Source: Xylanimonas cellulosilytica DSM 15894
GTDB lineage: Bacteria > Actinomycetota > Actinomycetes > Actinomycetales > Cellulomonadaceae
Assembly (NCBI RefSeq): GCF_000024965.1
Contig: NC_013530.1
Location: forward strand, 1,302,001 to 1,366,000
Length of the DNA: 64,000 nt
Reading direction: 5' to 3'
Below are positions 29,364 to 37,449 of the stretch, one piece after another (the first letter of the stretch is position 1; every line of letters starts with the position of its first letter). Below the pieces are notes generated by a model. The model ran no database searches and was not told the origin of the DNA. It was given only the letters and a program-made list of their open reading frames with translations. The translations under genes and the position numbers were made by a program.

Positions 29364-29605
29364 TGCTCCTCCTGTGAGTCGTCGCGGACGAGCAAGGACG
29401 CGTCCAACTCGTCGAGCGTGCGCATGATCAGCCCGATCTCTGCACGCTCCTTGGTGCCTTTCTCGATCCCGATGATCCACTGACGGGAGACGCCGATGGC
29501 GTCCGCCAGATCGGCCTGCGTCATGCCGCGTTCGCGGCGCAGTGCCTTGATCGCCTGTCCGAGTCGGGTCAGTGACCGCGCGGGGTAGGTGCGTCCTGCA
29601 TCCAT
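29360..29605 (-). CDS. hipB: HipB-family HTH antitoxin and autorepressor
   Basis: 81 aa XRE-type protein. The helix-turn-helix reads RRERGMTQADLADAIGVSRQ, followed by WIIGIEKG. It would neutralise HipA and repress the operon. The ATG at 29605 is preferred to an upstream in-frame ATG at 29653. A -10-like TACGAT ends exactly 6 nt before it and a -35-like GTGACA sits 17 nt further up, so the transcript would be leaderless; the longer version would be translated across its own promoter and operators. It is coupled to hipA by a 4-nt overlap. Confidence 0.9.
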   Translation of the reverse strand: MDAGRTYPARSLTRLGQAIKALRRERGMTQADLADAIGVSRQWIIGIEKGTKERAEIGLIMRTLDELDASLLVRDDSQEEQ

Positions 29606-29607
29606 GA

Positions 29608-29679
29608 TGTCATCGTACGCTAACACTGCATCTCTGTCACCGTACGATGACATTGCATAAATGTCGCCGAACGATGACG
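29608..29679 (-). promoter_or_regulatory. hipBA promoter with three operator-like repeats
   Basis: O1 (29608-29619, TGTCATCGTACG) and O2 (29641-29652, CGTACGATGACA) are perfect inverted copies separated by 21 bp. O3 (29668-29679, CGAACGATGACG) repeats O2 with two changes. On the minus strand the -35 GTGACA is at 29635-29640, directly beside O2, and the -10 TACGAT (29612-29617) lies inside O1. HipB bound at O1/O2 would block RNA polymerase. No binding data; this is read from sequence alone. Confidence 0.7.
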
Positions 29680-29728
29680 TGGCTGGGACAACGCGGTCGC
29701 ACCTGCCTCCTTGTGCGAGCGGCCTCGT

Positions 29729-30049
29729 TCACCCCCAGCCGAGCGCGCGCAGCCCCGCCGCCGTCGCCGCCGCCAGGATCACGACGACGACGAAGGGGGC
29801 GCGCAGGGCGAGCGCGATCGCGGCGACGGCCAGGGCGGGCAGGCGTGCGTCGACGACCACCTGCTGCCCGTCGGCGACGGTCTGCACGGCGGTGAGCGAC
29901 GTCAGGAGCCCGACGGTCACGAGCGCGGTCAGGCGGGTGACGCGCGGGTGGGCCAGCCAGTGCTCGGGCAGCAGGTGGCCGAGCAGCTTGAGGGCGAAGC
30001 AGGCGGCCGAGGCGAGCAGCACGGTCGCCCAGAGGATCGCGGTGGTCAT
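29729..30049 (-). CDS. azlD: AzlD-family branched-chain amino acid transport protein
   Basis: 106 aa integral membrane protein with about four hydrophobic helices (ILWATVLLASAACFALKLLGH at the start). AzlD is the small subunit of a two-component exporter for branched-chain amino acids and related compounds (BrnE in Corynebacterium). The motif VTRLTALVTVGLLTSL is typical. Its ATG overlaps the azlC stop by 4 nt on the same strand, confirming the pair. Confidence 0.9.
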   Translation of the reverse strand: MTTAILWATVLLASAACFALKLLGHLLPEHWLAHPRVTRLTALVTVGLLTSLTAVQTVADGQQVVVDARLPALAVAAIALALRAPFVVVVILAAATAAGLRALGWG

Positions 30050-30780
30050 CGGAGGGCTCCTTCCCGCGCCGGGTCGGCGTCGTCGGCCCGGGGGTGCGCC
30101 GCGCCGTCGGGACCGGCCGCCAGGCCCACGAGGATCGCCGCCCCGGCGGCGGCGATCACGGGGACGCCGGGCGGCACGAACGGCACGAGCGTGACGGAGA
30201 CGGCCACGGCGACCGCGGCGACCAGCTGCGCCCGCCGCGGGGCGAGCCGCGGCCAGACGAGCCCGAGGAACGCGGCGGCCGCGGCGGCGTCGAGCCCCCA
30301 GGCGCGCGGGTCGCCGAGCGCGTCCCCGGCGAGCGCCCCGACGAGGGTGAACACGTTCCACAGCACGAAGACGCCGCCACCGGCGACCCAGAACCCGGCG
30401 CGGGCGGCGCGCCGGTCGCCCTGCGCGGCGGCGACGGCCGTCGACTCGTCGATGGTGAGCTGCGCGGCGAGCAGCCTGCGCGGCCCGCGGGCGCGCACGA
30501 CGGGCGCGACGACGGCGCCGTAGAGCCCGTTGCGGACGCCGAGCAGCGCCGCGGTCGCGACGGCGGCGAACGGCGACCCGCCCGACCCGACGACGCCGAC
30601 CAGCGCGAACTGCGACCCGCCGGAGAACAGCAGCAGGCTCAGCGCCATCGTGGGCCACACGCCCACGCCGGCCGCGACCGACAGGGCGCCGAACGAGATC
30701 CCGTAGAGCCCCGTGGCCACGGCCACGGACAGTCCTTGCCGCACGGCGGCGCGCACGGCGGAGCCGGCGTCGCGAGTCAT
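30046..30780 (-). CDS. azlC: AzlC-family branched-chain amino acid permease
   Basis: 244 aa with about 6-7 membrane segments, the large subunit of the AzlCD (BrnFE-like) exporter. Conserved features are SLLLFSGGSQFALVGVVGSGG (shown here in part) and LTIDESTAVAAAQGD, typical of the family. It lies 21 nt after the aldehyde dehydrogenase gene on the same strand, so the three genes may form one transcript. The substrate (Ile/Leu/Val/Met export) is inferred from the family. Confidence 0.92.
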   Translation of the reverse strand: MTRDAGSAVRAAVRQGLSVAVATGLYGISFGALSVAAGVGVWPTMALSLLLFSGGSQFALVGVVGSGGSPFAAVATAALLGVRNGLYGAVVAPVVRARGPRRLLAAQLTIDESTAVAAAQGDRRAARAGFWVAGGGVFVLWNVFTLVGALAGDALGDPRAWGLDAAAAAAFLGLVWPRLAPRRAQLVAAVAVAVSVTLVPFVPPGVPVIAAAGAAILVGLAAGPDGAAHPRADDADPAREGALR

Positions 30781-30801
30781 GCGGGCCAGGAAACCACGCT
30801 T

Positions 30802-32271
30802 TCAGAGCGCGACGTACACCGTCTCGACGTACTCCTCGATCCCCGCCTCGCCGCCCTCACGGCCCAGGCCCGACTGCTTGACGCCGCCGAAGGGGGCGCT
30901 GGCGTCGGAGACCATGCCGCGGTTGATGCCGATCATCCCGGCCTCGAGCTCGCCGGCCAGCCGCACCGCGCGGTCCAGGGACGTGGTGTACGCGTAGGCG
31001 GCCAGTCCGTGCTCGGTGTCGTTGGCCAGGGCGATCGCCTCGTCGTCGTCGGCGAACGCGATGACGGGGGCGACCGGGCCGAAGATCTCCTCCCGGGAGA
31101 CGCGGGCGTCGGGGGAGACGCCGGTCAGCACGGTGGGGCGGTAGAAGTACCCGCGGCCGGACGGGCGGGTGCCGCCGGTGAGCACCTGGGCGCCGCCGTC
31201 GGCGGCGTCGGTCACGATCTCGTCGACCTTGTCGACGGCGTCCGCCTCGATGAGCGGCCCGACGTCGGTGCCGTCGACGTCGCCGGGGCCCACCCGCAGC
31301 GACTCGAAGCGGTCTGCGAGGCGGTGCGCGAACTCGCGGGCGAGCGAGTCGTGCACCAGGAACCGGTTGGCGGCCACGCACGACTGCCCGGCGTTGCGGA
31401 GCTTGGCGACCAGCGCCCCTTCGACGGCGGCGTCGAGGTCGGCGTCCGGGAGCACCAGGAACGGGGCGTTGCCACCCAGCTCCATCGACGTGTTGAGCAC
31501 CTGCCCGGCCGCCTGCCCGAGCAGGGTGCGCCCCACGGCCGTCGACCCGGTGAACGACAGCTTGCGCAGGCGCGGGTCGCCGAGCAGCGGGGCGGTGGCG
31601 TCGGCGGCCCGGGACGTGGGCACCACGTTGACGACCCCGGCGGGCAGGCCGCGGGACTCGAGCTCGGAGCGCAGCACCTCGGCCACCAGCATCGTCGTCA
31701 TCGGCGCCAGCCGGGCCGGCTTGACGACGACGGTGCACCCGGCCGCCAGCGCCGGCCCGATCTTGCGGGTGGCCATGGCGATGGGGAAGTTCCACGGCGT
31801 GATCAGCAGGGCCGGACCCACGGGGCGGCGGTGCACCACCTGGCGGTTCGCCCCCGCGGGCGCGACGCGCGCGACGCCGGGCAGCCGCACCGCCTCCTCG
31901 GCGTACCAGCGCAGGAAGTCGGCGCCGTAGAGCACCTCGGCCCGCGCCTCGGCCAGCGGCTTGCCGCACTCGGCGGTGATGAGGGCCGCGACGTCGGCGG
32001 CCCGGGCGACGATGCGCTCGTACGCGGCCCGCAGCACCTCGCCGCGTTCGCGCGGCGGCGTCGCCCGCCAGGCGGGTGCAGCGTCGTGCGCGGCCGCCAG
32101 GGCGCGGCGAGCGTCCTCGGGTGCGGCGTCGGCGACGTCGAACAGCACCTCCTCGGAGGCCGGGTCCGCCACCTCGAAGGTGCGACCGCCGGTGGCGGGC
32201 GTCCAGCGGCCGCCGACCAGCAGCCCGGTGGGCAGGTGGGAGACGAGCGCGGGGGACAGCGAGGAGGTCAT
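30802..32271 (-). CDS. aldehyde dehydrogenase, succinate-semialdehyde dehydrogenase-like
   Basis: 489 aa oxidoreductase of the ALDH superfamily. The catalytic Cys is in NAGQSCVAANRF, the general-base Glu in MELGGNAPF, and the cofactor loop is FTGSTAVG. Overall similarity is closest to GabD-like enzymes. In the motif VVKPARLAP the residue normally Glu, which binds the adenine-ribose hydroxyls in NAD-dependent enzymes, is Arg, so NADP preference is a fair inference. The ATG at 32271 opens the MTSSLSP N-terminus, with a weak -10-like CATGCT 6 nt upstream. It is divergent from dapA. Confidence 0.88.
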   Translation of the reverse strand: MTSSLSPALVSHLPTGLLVGGRWTPATGGRTFEVADPASEEVLFDVADAAPEDARRALAAAHDAAPAWRATPPRERGEVLRAAYERIVARAADVAALITAECGKPLAEARAEVLYGADFLRWYAEEAVRLPGVARVAPAGANRQVVHRRPVGPALLITPWNFPIAMATRKIGPALAAGCTVVVKPARLAPMTTMLVAEVLRSELESRGLPAGVVNVVPTSRAADATAPLLGDPRLRKLSFTGSTAVGRTLLGQAAGQVLNTSMELGGNAPFLVLPDADLDAAVEGALVAKLRNAGQSCVAANRFLVHDSLAREFAHRLADRFESLRVGPGDVDGTDVGPLIEADAVDKVDEIVTDAADGGAQVLTGGTRPSGRGYFYRPTVLTGVSPDARVSREEIFGPVAPVIAFADDDEAIALANDTEHGLAAYAYTTSLDRAVRLAGELEAGMIGINRGMVSDASAPFGGVKQSGLGREGGEAGIEEYVETVYVAL

Positions 32272-32381
32272 GGTTCGAGCATGCCCTGCCCGGGCGCCGC
32301 ACGCGCGAGCCGGAGCCGCGTCGCCCGTACGGGGCGCGTCCACGAGCGGCGCTGCGGCCAGGCCATCGCGGCGCGGGCCGG

Positions 32382-32387
32382 TACGGT
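32382..32387 (+). promoter_or_regulatory. candidate -10 box of dapA
   Basis: TACGGT ends 6 nt before the dapA ATG at 32394, again implying a leaderless mRNA. The 122-bp divergent region also has to hold the aldehyde dehydrogenase promoter. Confidence 0.45.
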
Positions 32388-32393
32388 GATCCC

Positions 32394-33305
32394 ATGGCAC
32401 TGACGTCCGACCCCACCCGCCCGTTCGGCGCGGTGCTCACCGCGATGGTGACACCCATGACCCCCGACGGCGCAGTGGACCTGGAGGCGGCCCGCACGCT
32501 CGCGACCTGGCTGGTCGACCACGGCTGCGACGGCCTCGTGCTCAACGGCACCACCGGCGAGGCGCCCACCACGCACGCACCGGAGAAGGCCGACCTGGTC
32601 GCCGCGGTCGTCGACGCCGTCGGAGACCGCGCCGTCGTCCTCGCGGGCGCCGGCTCGAACGACACGGCGCACGCCGCCCGCATGGCCGAGCAGGCCACCG
32701 AGGCCGGTGCCGACGGCCTGCTCGTCGTCAGCCCGTACTACTCGCGGCCCTCCCAGGAGGGCCTGGCCCGGCACCTGGAGGCCGTGACCGAGGCGGGCGG
32801 CAGGCCCGTCATGCTCTACGACGTCCCCGGCCGCACCGGGGTGCGCATCTCCGCCGGTGTGTACGCGCGCCTCGCGCAGCACCCGCTGGTCGTCGCCACC
32901 AAGGACGCCACCGGCGACGTCGCCGCCGCCGCCGGCCTGGCCGCCGACACGGGCCTGGCCTGGTACTCGGGCGACGACGCGCTGCTGCTACCGTTCCTCG
33001 CGCACGGCGGCGCCGGCCTCGTCTCCGTGGCCGCCCACGCCGTCCCCGCCGCGTTCGCCGAGACCGTCGCCGCGTGGGACGCCGGCGACACCGCCCGGGC
33101 GCTCGCCGCCTTCCGCACCGCACTGCCCGCGATCGCCGCGCTCAACGGCGCCGGCTTCCAGGCCGTGATGGCCAAGGCCGCCGCCGAGGCGCTCGGCGTG
33201 ATCGGCGGCCGCACCGTGCGGCTCCCGCTCGTCGAGGCGTCCGACGACGAGGCCGCCGCCGTGCGTGCAGGCCTCGTCGCGGCCGGCGTGCTCGCCACGC
33301 GGTGA
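32394..33305 (+). CDS. dapA: 4-hydroxy-tetrahydrodipicolinate synthase
   Basis: 303 aa TIM-barrel aldolase condensing pyruvate with aspartate semialdehyde, the first committed step toward DAP and lysine. Visible motifs: LNGTTGEAPT (substrate loop), VSPYYSRPSQEG, the catalytic tyrosine in MLYDVPGRTGV, and the Schiff-base lysine in VATKDATGD. Length is normal. The ATG follows TACGGT by 6 nt. RNase J lies 40 nt downstream, matching Rv2753c-Rv2752c synteny. Confidence 0.96.
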   Translation: MALTSDPTRPFGAVLTAMVTPMTPDGAVDLEAARTLATWLVDHGCDGLVLNGTTGEAPTTHAPEKADLVAAVVDAVGDRAVVLAGAGSNDTAHAARMAEQATEAGADGLLVVSPYYSRPSQEGLARHLEAVTEAGGRPVMLYDVPGRTGVRISAGVYARLAQHPLVVATKDATGDVAAAAGLAADTGLAWYSGDDALLLPFLAHGGAGLVSVAAHAVPAAFAETVAAWDAGDTARALAAFRTALPAIAALNGAGFQAVMAKAAAEALGVIGGRTVRLPLVEASDDEAAAVRAGLVAAGVLATR

Positions 33306-33345
33306 TCCAGAACTGATCCTTCCCACCCCAACCAGGGAGTTGCAC

Positions 33346-35031
<1,686 letters not shown>

Positions 35032-35056
35032 GCCACCCGGTGGTTGACCCCACCCT

Positions 35057-35229
35057 CGGTGGTTGAGCCTGTCGAAACCACCTGCCGCTGGGACGTGGGG
35101 TGGTTTCCACAGGCTCAACCACCGGTGGGCCCGGGTGCCGCTGGGGCGTGGGGTGGTTTCGACAGGCTCAACCACCGGGGGCGCGGGCGCCGCTGGGACG
35201 TGGGGTGGTTTCGACAGGCTCAACCACCG
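35057..35229. repeat. cluster of four REP-like palindromic units
   Basis: One forward unit (35057-35082) is followed by three reverse units (35099-35124, 35152-35177, 35204-35229), about 50 bp apart. They are joined by linkers that are themselves repeated (GCCGCTGGGACGTGGG-like). A truncated unit (GGTGGTTGA) precedes them at 35039-35047. The last unit runs into the TetR gene and provides its stop codon. Confidence 0.85.
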
Positions 35230-35858
35230 GAGGGCCTGGCGGCCAGCGCCGTGAGGAGTGCCGGCCCGGCCGCGGCGAGCGTGGCGTCGTAGCGATCCGA
35301 CCGCGCGGCGTCGTCACCCGGCACGAGGCCGGCGAGCTCCAGGCTGACCAGGCCGTGGACGAGCGACCAGAGGGCCAGTGCGACGTCCTCCGACGCTCTC
35401 CCTCCGGGGCCGGCGCCGGGCGCGGCCGGTGCCTCGTGGAGCGCCAGCACGCGCGCGACGGCGTCGCGGAGCACGAGGAACGTCGGGCGGTCGACGGCGG
35501 GCGGGGCGTCGGACCCGGGCGGGACGGCGCGCTCGAACATGACCCGGTAGAAGTGCGGGTTCGCGAGGGCGCCGTCCCGATAGGCCCGGCCGAGGACCCG
35601 CAGGTCGGCGAGGGGGTCGTCGGTGTGCGCGGCCGCCGCCAGGCGCGCGCCGAACCGGCGGAAGCCCTCCTCGCTCACCGCGGCGACGAGCGCGTCGCGT
35701 GAGCCGAAGAGCGCGTAGACCGCCGACGCGCTGGTCCCGGCCCGCACGGCGACCCCGCGCACCGTGACGGCCGACTCGCCGTCGGACGAGATCACCTCGG
35801 AGGTCACCTCGAGCAGCCGGGTGCGCAGCGCGTCGTCGTGCAGTCGGGGCCGAGCCAT
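35220..35858 (-). CDS. TetR/AcrR-family transcriptional regulator
   Basis: 212 aa. The N-terminal HTH reads VTVRGVAVRAGTSASAVYALFGSRDALV (two conserved helices; quoted only as landmarks VRGVAVRAG and AVYALFGS). The C-terminal ligand domain resembles the TetR_C_33-like group with WSLVHGLVSLELAG. The ATG at 35858 has a -10 TAGGCT (35866-35871) and, 17 bp further, a -35-like TTGGAA (35889-35894) on the minus strand. The final residues Ser-Gly-Gly and the stop are encoded by a REP-like unit. It likely represses itself and the divergent membrane protein gene. Confidence 0.88.
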   Translation of the reverse strand: MARPRLHDDALRTRLLEVTSEVISSDGESAVTVRGVAVRAGTSASAVYALFGSRDALVAAVSEEGFRRFGARLAAAAHTDDPLADLRVLGRAYRDGALANPHFYRVMFERAVPPGSDAPPAVDRPTFLVLRDAVARVLALHEAPAAPGAGPGGRASEDVALALWSLVHGLVSLELAGLVPGDDAARSDRYDATLAAAGPALLTALAARPSGG

Positions 35859-35888
35859 GCCGCCGAGCCTAGGACTCTTGACCGTCGT

Positions 35889-35915
35889 TTCCAAACAATG
35901 TTTCATAACAGTGTT
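35889..35915. promoter_or_regulatory. divergent TetR operator region
   Basis: Two palindromic 9-mers of the form AACANTGTT occur at 35894-35902 and 35907-35915, 13 bp apart. The first touches the tetR -35 box (TTGGAA, minus strand, 35889-35894); the second overlaps a -10-like CAGTGT (35909-35914) that ends 6 nt before the divergent gene's ATG at 35921. Occupancy would control both directions. Confidence 0.6.
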
Positions 35916-35920
35916 CGGAA

Positions 35921-36358
35921 ATGATGACCGGCGACGCTGGGGGAGAGATGTTCGAGATCGGCGAGACAGCCCGCGTGACCGCGGGGATCGTGATGCTGAC
36001 CGTCGTCGGCATCGAGTCGGGAGGGGTTCTCCTCCTGCGCATCGCCCTGGGGAGGCACTCCGCGACCGACTTCCAGAAGCAGTTCTTCCGTGCGGGGCAC
36101 GCGCATGCCGGCATGTTCGTGACGCTCGGGCTCGTGTGCCTGCTGCTCGCCGAGACGACGGAGCTGGAGGGCTTCTGGCGCTGGCTGGCCGGGACCGGCG
36201 TGCTGGTCGCGGCGGTCCTGCTGCCGGGCGGCTTCTTCCTCTCGGCCGCGGGCACCGGCCGGACGGAACCCAACGGGTGGAAGATCCTCTTCCCGGCAGG
36301 GATCGTCGTCCTGGCCGCGGGGGTGGTCACGCTCGCGGTCGGGTTGCTCGCGGGCTGA
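35921..36358 (+). CDS. four-helix membrane protein of unknown function
   Basis: 145 aa with four hydrophobic segments (about 20-42, 62-80, 86-106 and 123-143). Between the first two lies RIALGRHSATDFQKQFFRAG and HAHAG, rich in His and Arg. I do not recognise an enzyme motif. It is divergent from the TetR gene, the common layout for a regulator and its target. ATG 35921 fits a leaderless start; ATG 35948 would give 136 aa but has its purine-rich stretch too close. An export or stress-membrane role is only a guess. Confidence 0.8.
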   Translation: MMTGDAGGEMFEIGETARVTAGIVMLTVVGIESGGVLLLRIALGRHSATDFQKQFFRAGHAHAGMFVTLGLVCLLLAETTELEGFWRWLAGTGVLVAAVLLPGGFFLSAAGTGRTEPNGWKILFPAGIVVLAAGVVTLAVGLLAG

Positions 36359-36418
36359 GGTCGCTGCGAGTCACGTCCACGGGCCTGCCGCGTCGCCTCC
36401 GTTGACTGACGCCGCCCC

Positions 36419-36510
36419 CGGTGGTTGAGCCTGTCGAAACCACCTGCCGCTGGGACGTGGGTGGTTTCGACAGGCTCAACCACCGGGGGTCGGCTCAACC
36501 ACCGGGGGTC
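36419..36510. repeat. REP-like pair plus 19-bp tandem duplication
   Basis: A forward unit (36419-36444) faces a reverse unit (36460-36485). The end of the reverse unit is then duplicated exactly: 36473-36491 and 36492-36510 are identical 19-mers. The second copy contains the stop codon (36495-36497) of the minus-strand MBL gene. Confidence 0.85.
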
Positions 36511-37349
36511 GGTGGGCGGGCGCGCAGGAGCCCGAGCTGGGTGGCGTGCTCCCCGGCCACCCAGGGGTCCGCGAGCCGTGCGTCGGTGACGGTGTGCGAC
36601 GCCGTCCCCACGGCGTCGTCCAGCGCACGCAGGTAGGCGCGGTCGGCCGCGAAGCGCTCCGCGATCATGTCCGTACCGACGGCGACCGTGCCGTGCCCGG
36701 GGACCAGCACGTCGACGTCGTACCGGGCCACGGCCTGCTCGAGCACGTCGAGCCCGTCGCGGTAGTCGCCGAGCGGGTCGAGCGGGGCGCGCGCCGGGTC
36801 GCCGCCCGGGCCGACGTCGAGCAGCGGCACCTCCTGGTCCGACAGCATGTCGCCCGCCACCAGGACGCCCCGGGTGATCAGGGCGAGGTGCCCGGGGGCG
36901 TGCGCCCGGTGCACGACGACGCGGCAGCCGCCCGGCGCGGGTGGCGGGAGCGGCACGTCCGCCCCGGGTCGGGACGCCCGGCCGAGCGGGGTCAGCGCCG
37001 CGAACAGGGTCCGGTCGTGCCCGGGTGCCGCCGACGACGCCTCCGCCCACCCGCGCTCGACGTCGTCGGCCAGCGCGGCGACCGCCGCGGGGGAGGCGAG
37101 GCGCGGGACGTCCCCCAGGCCGCGCGACCACAGCACGTGGTCCCAGTGCGGGTGCGTGGACAGCCCGGCGACGACGTGCCACCCGCGGGCGGCGACGGCG
37201 GCGGCGAGCCCGTCGAGCTCGGCCGGGGTGATGCCGGGGTCGACGACGAGCGCGGCGCCGTCGTCGTCGACCACCACCACGGTGCTGGACGACCAGATCC
37301 GTGCCGTCGCGACCCACACCCCCGTGGCGACCCGCCTGAGCTCACGCAC
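36495..37349 (-). CDS. metallo-beta-lactamase-fold hydrolase
   Basis: 284 aa MBL-fold protein. The metal motif is STHPHWDHVLW (HxHxDH present as HPHWDH), with further ligands in HAPGHLAL, GDMLSD and VPGHGTV. The N-terminus starts VRELRRVATGVWVATARIW. Such proteins hydrolyse thioesters, lactones or phosphoesters; the specific substrate cannot be read. The GTG start is defined by this N-terminus. The C-terminal Thr-Pro-Gly-Gly and the stop codon come from the duplicated palindromic repeat, so the true ancestral end may have been different. It is divergent from ftsK. Confidence 0.88.
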   Translation of the reverse strand: MRELRRVATGVWVATARIWSSSTVVVVDDDGAALVVDPGITPAELDGLAAAVAARGWHVVAGLSTHPHWDHVLWSRGLGDVPRLASPAAVAALADDVERGWAEASSAAPGHDRTLFAALTPLGRASRPGADVPLPPPAPGGCRVVVHRAHAPGHLALITRGVLVAGDMLSDQEVPLLDVGPGGDPARAPLDPLGDYRDGLDVLEQAVARYDVDVLVPGHGTVAVGTDMIAERFAADRAYLRALDDAVGTASHTVTDARLADPWVAGEHATQLGLLRARPPTPGG

Positions 37350-37449
37350 TCCCGAACTCTCGCACGGGCGGGATCGTGCTGCGCCTGTGACGTGCGCTGC
37401 CGTGTCGGTCCCGGTGCGTGCCGCCCTCGATGGATACCGTGGACGCACT

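Noticed and set aside
29729-30049. azlD as part of the transferred hipBA islet
   Set aside because: Its composition matches the chromosome, and it overlaps azlC, so it belongs to the azlCD pair.
35039-35235. CRISPR-like spaced repeats after rnj
   Set aside because: Units change orientation, linkers are repetitive and not unique spacers, and there are no cas genes; they belong to the REP-like family.
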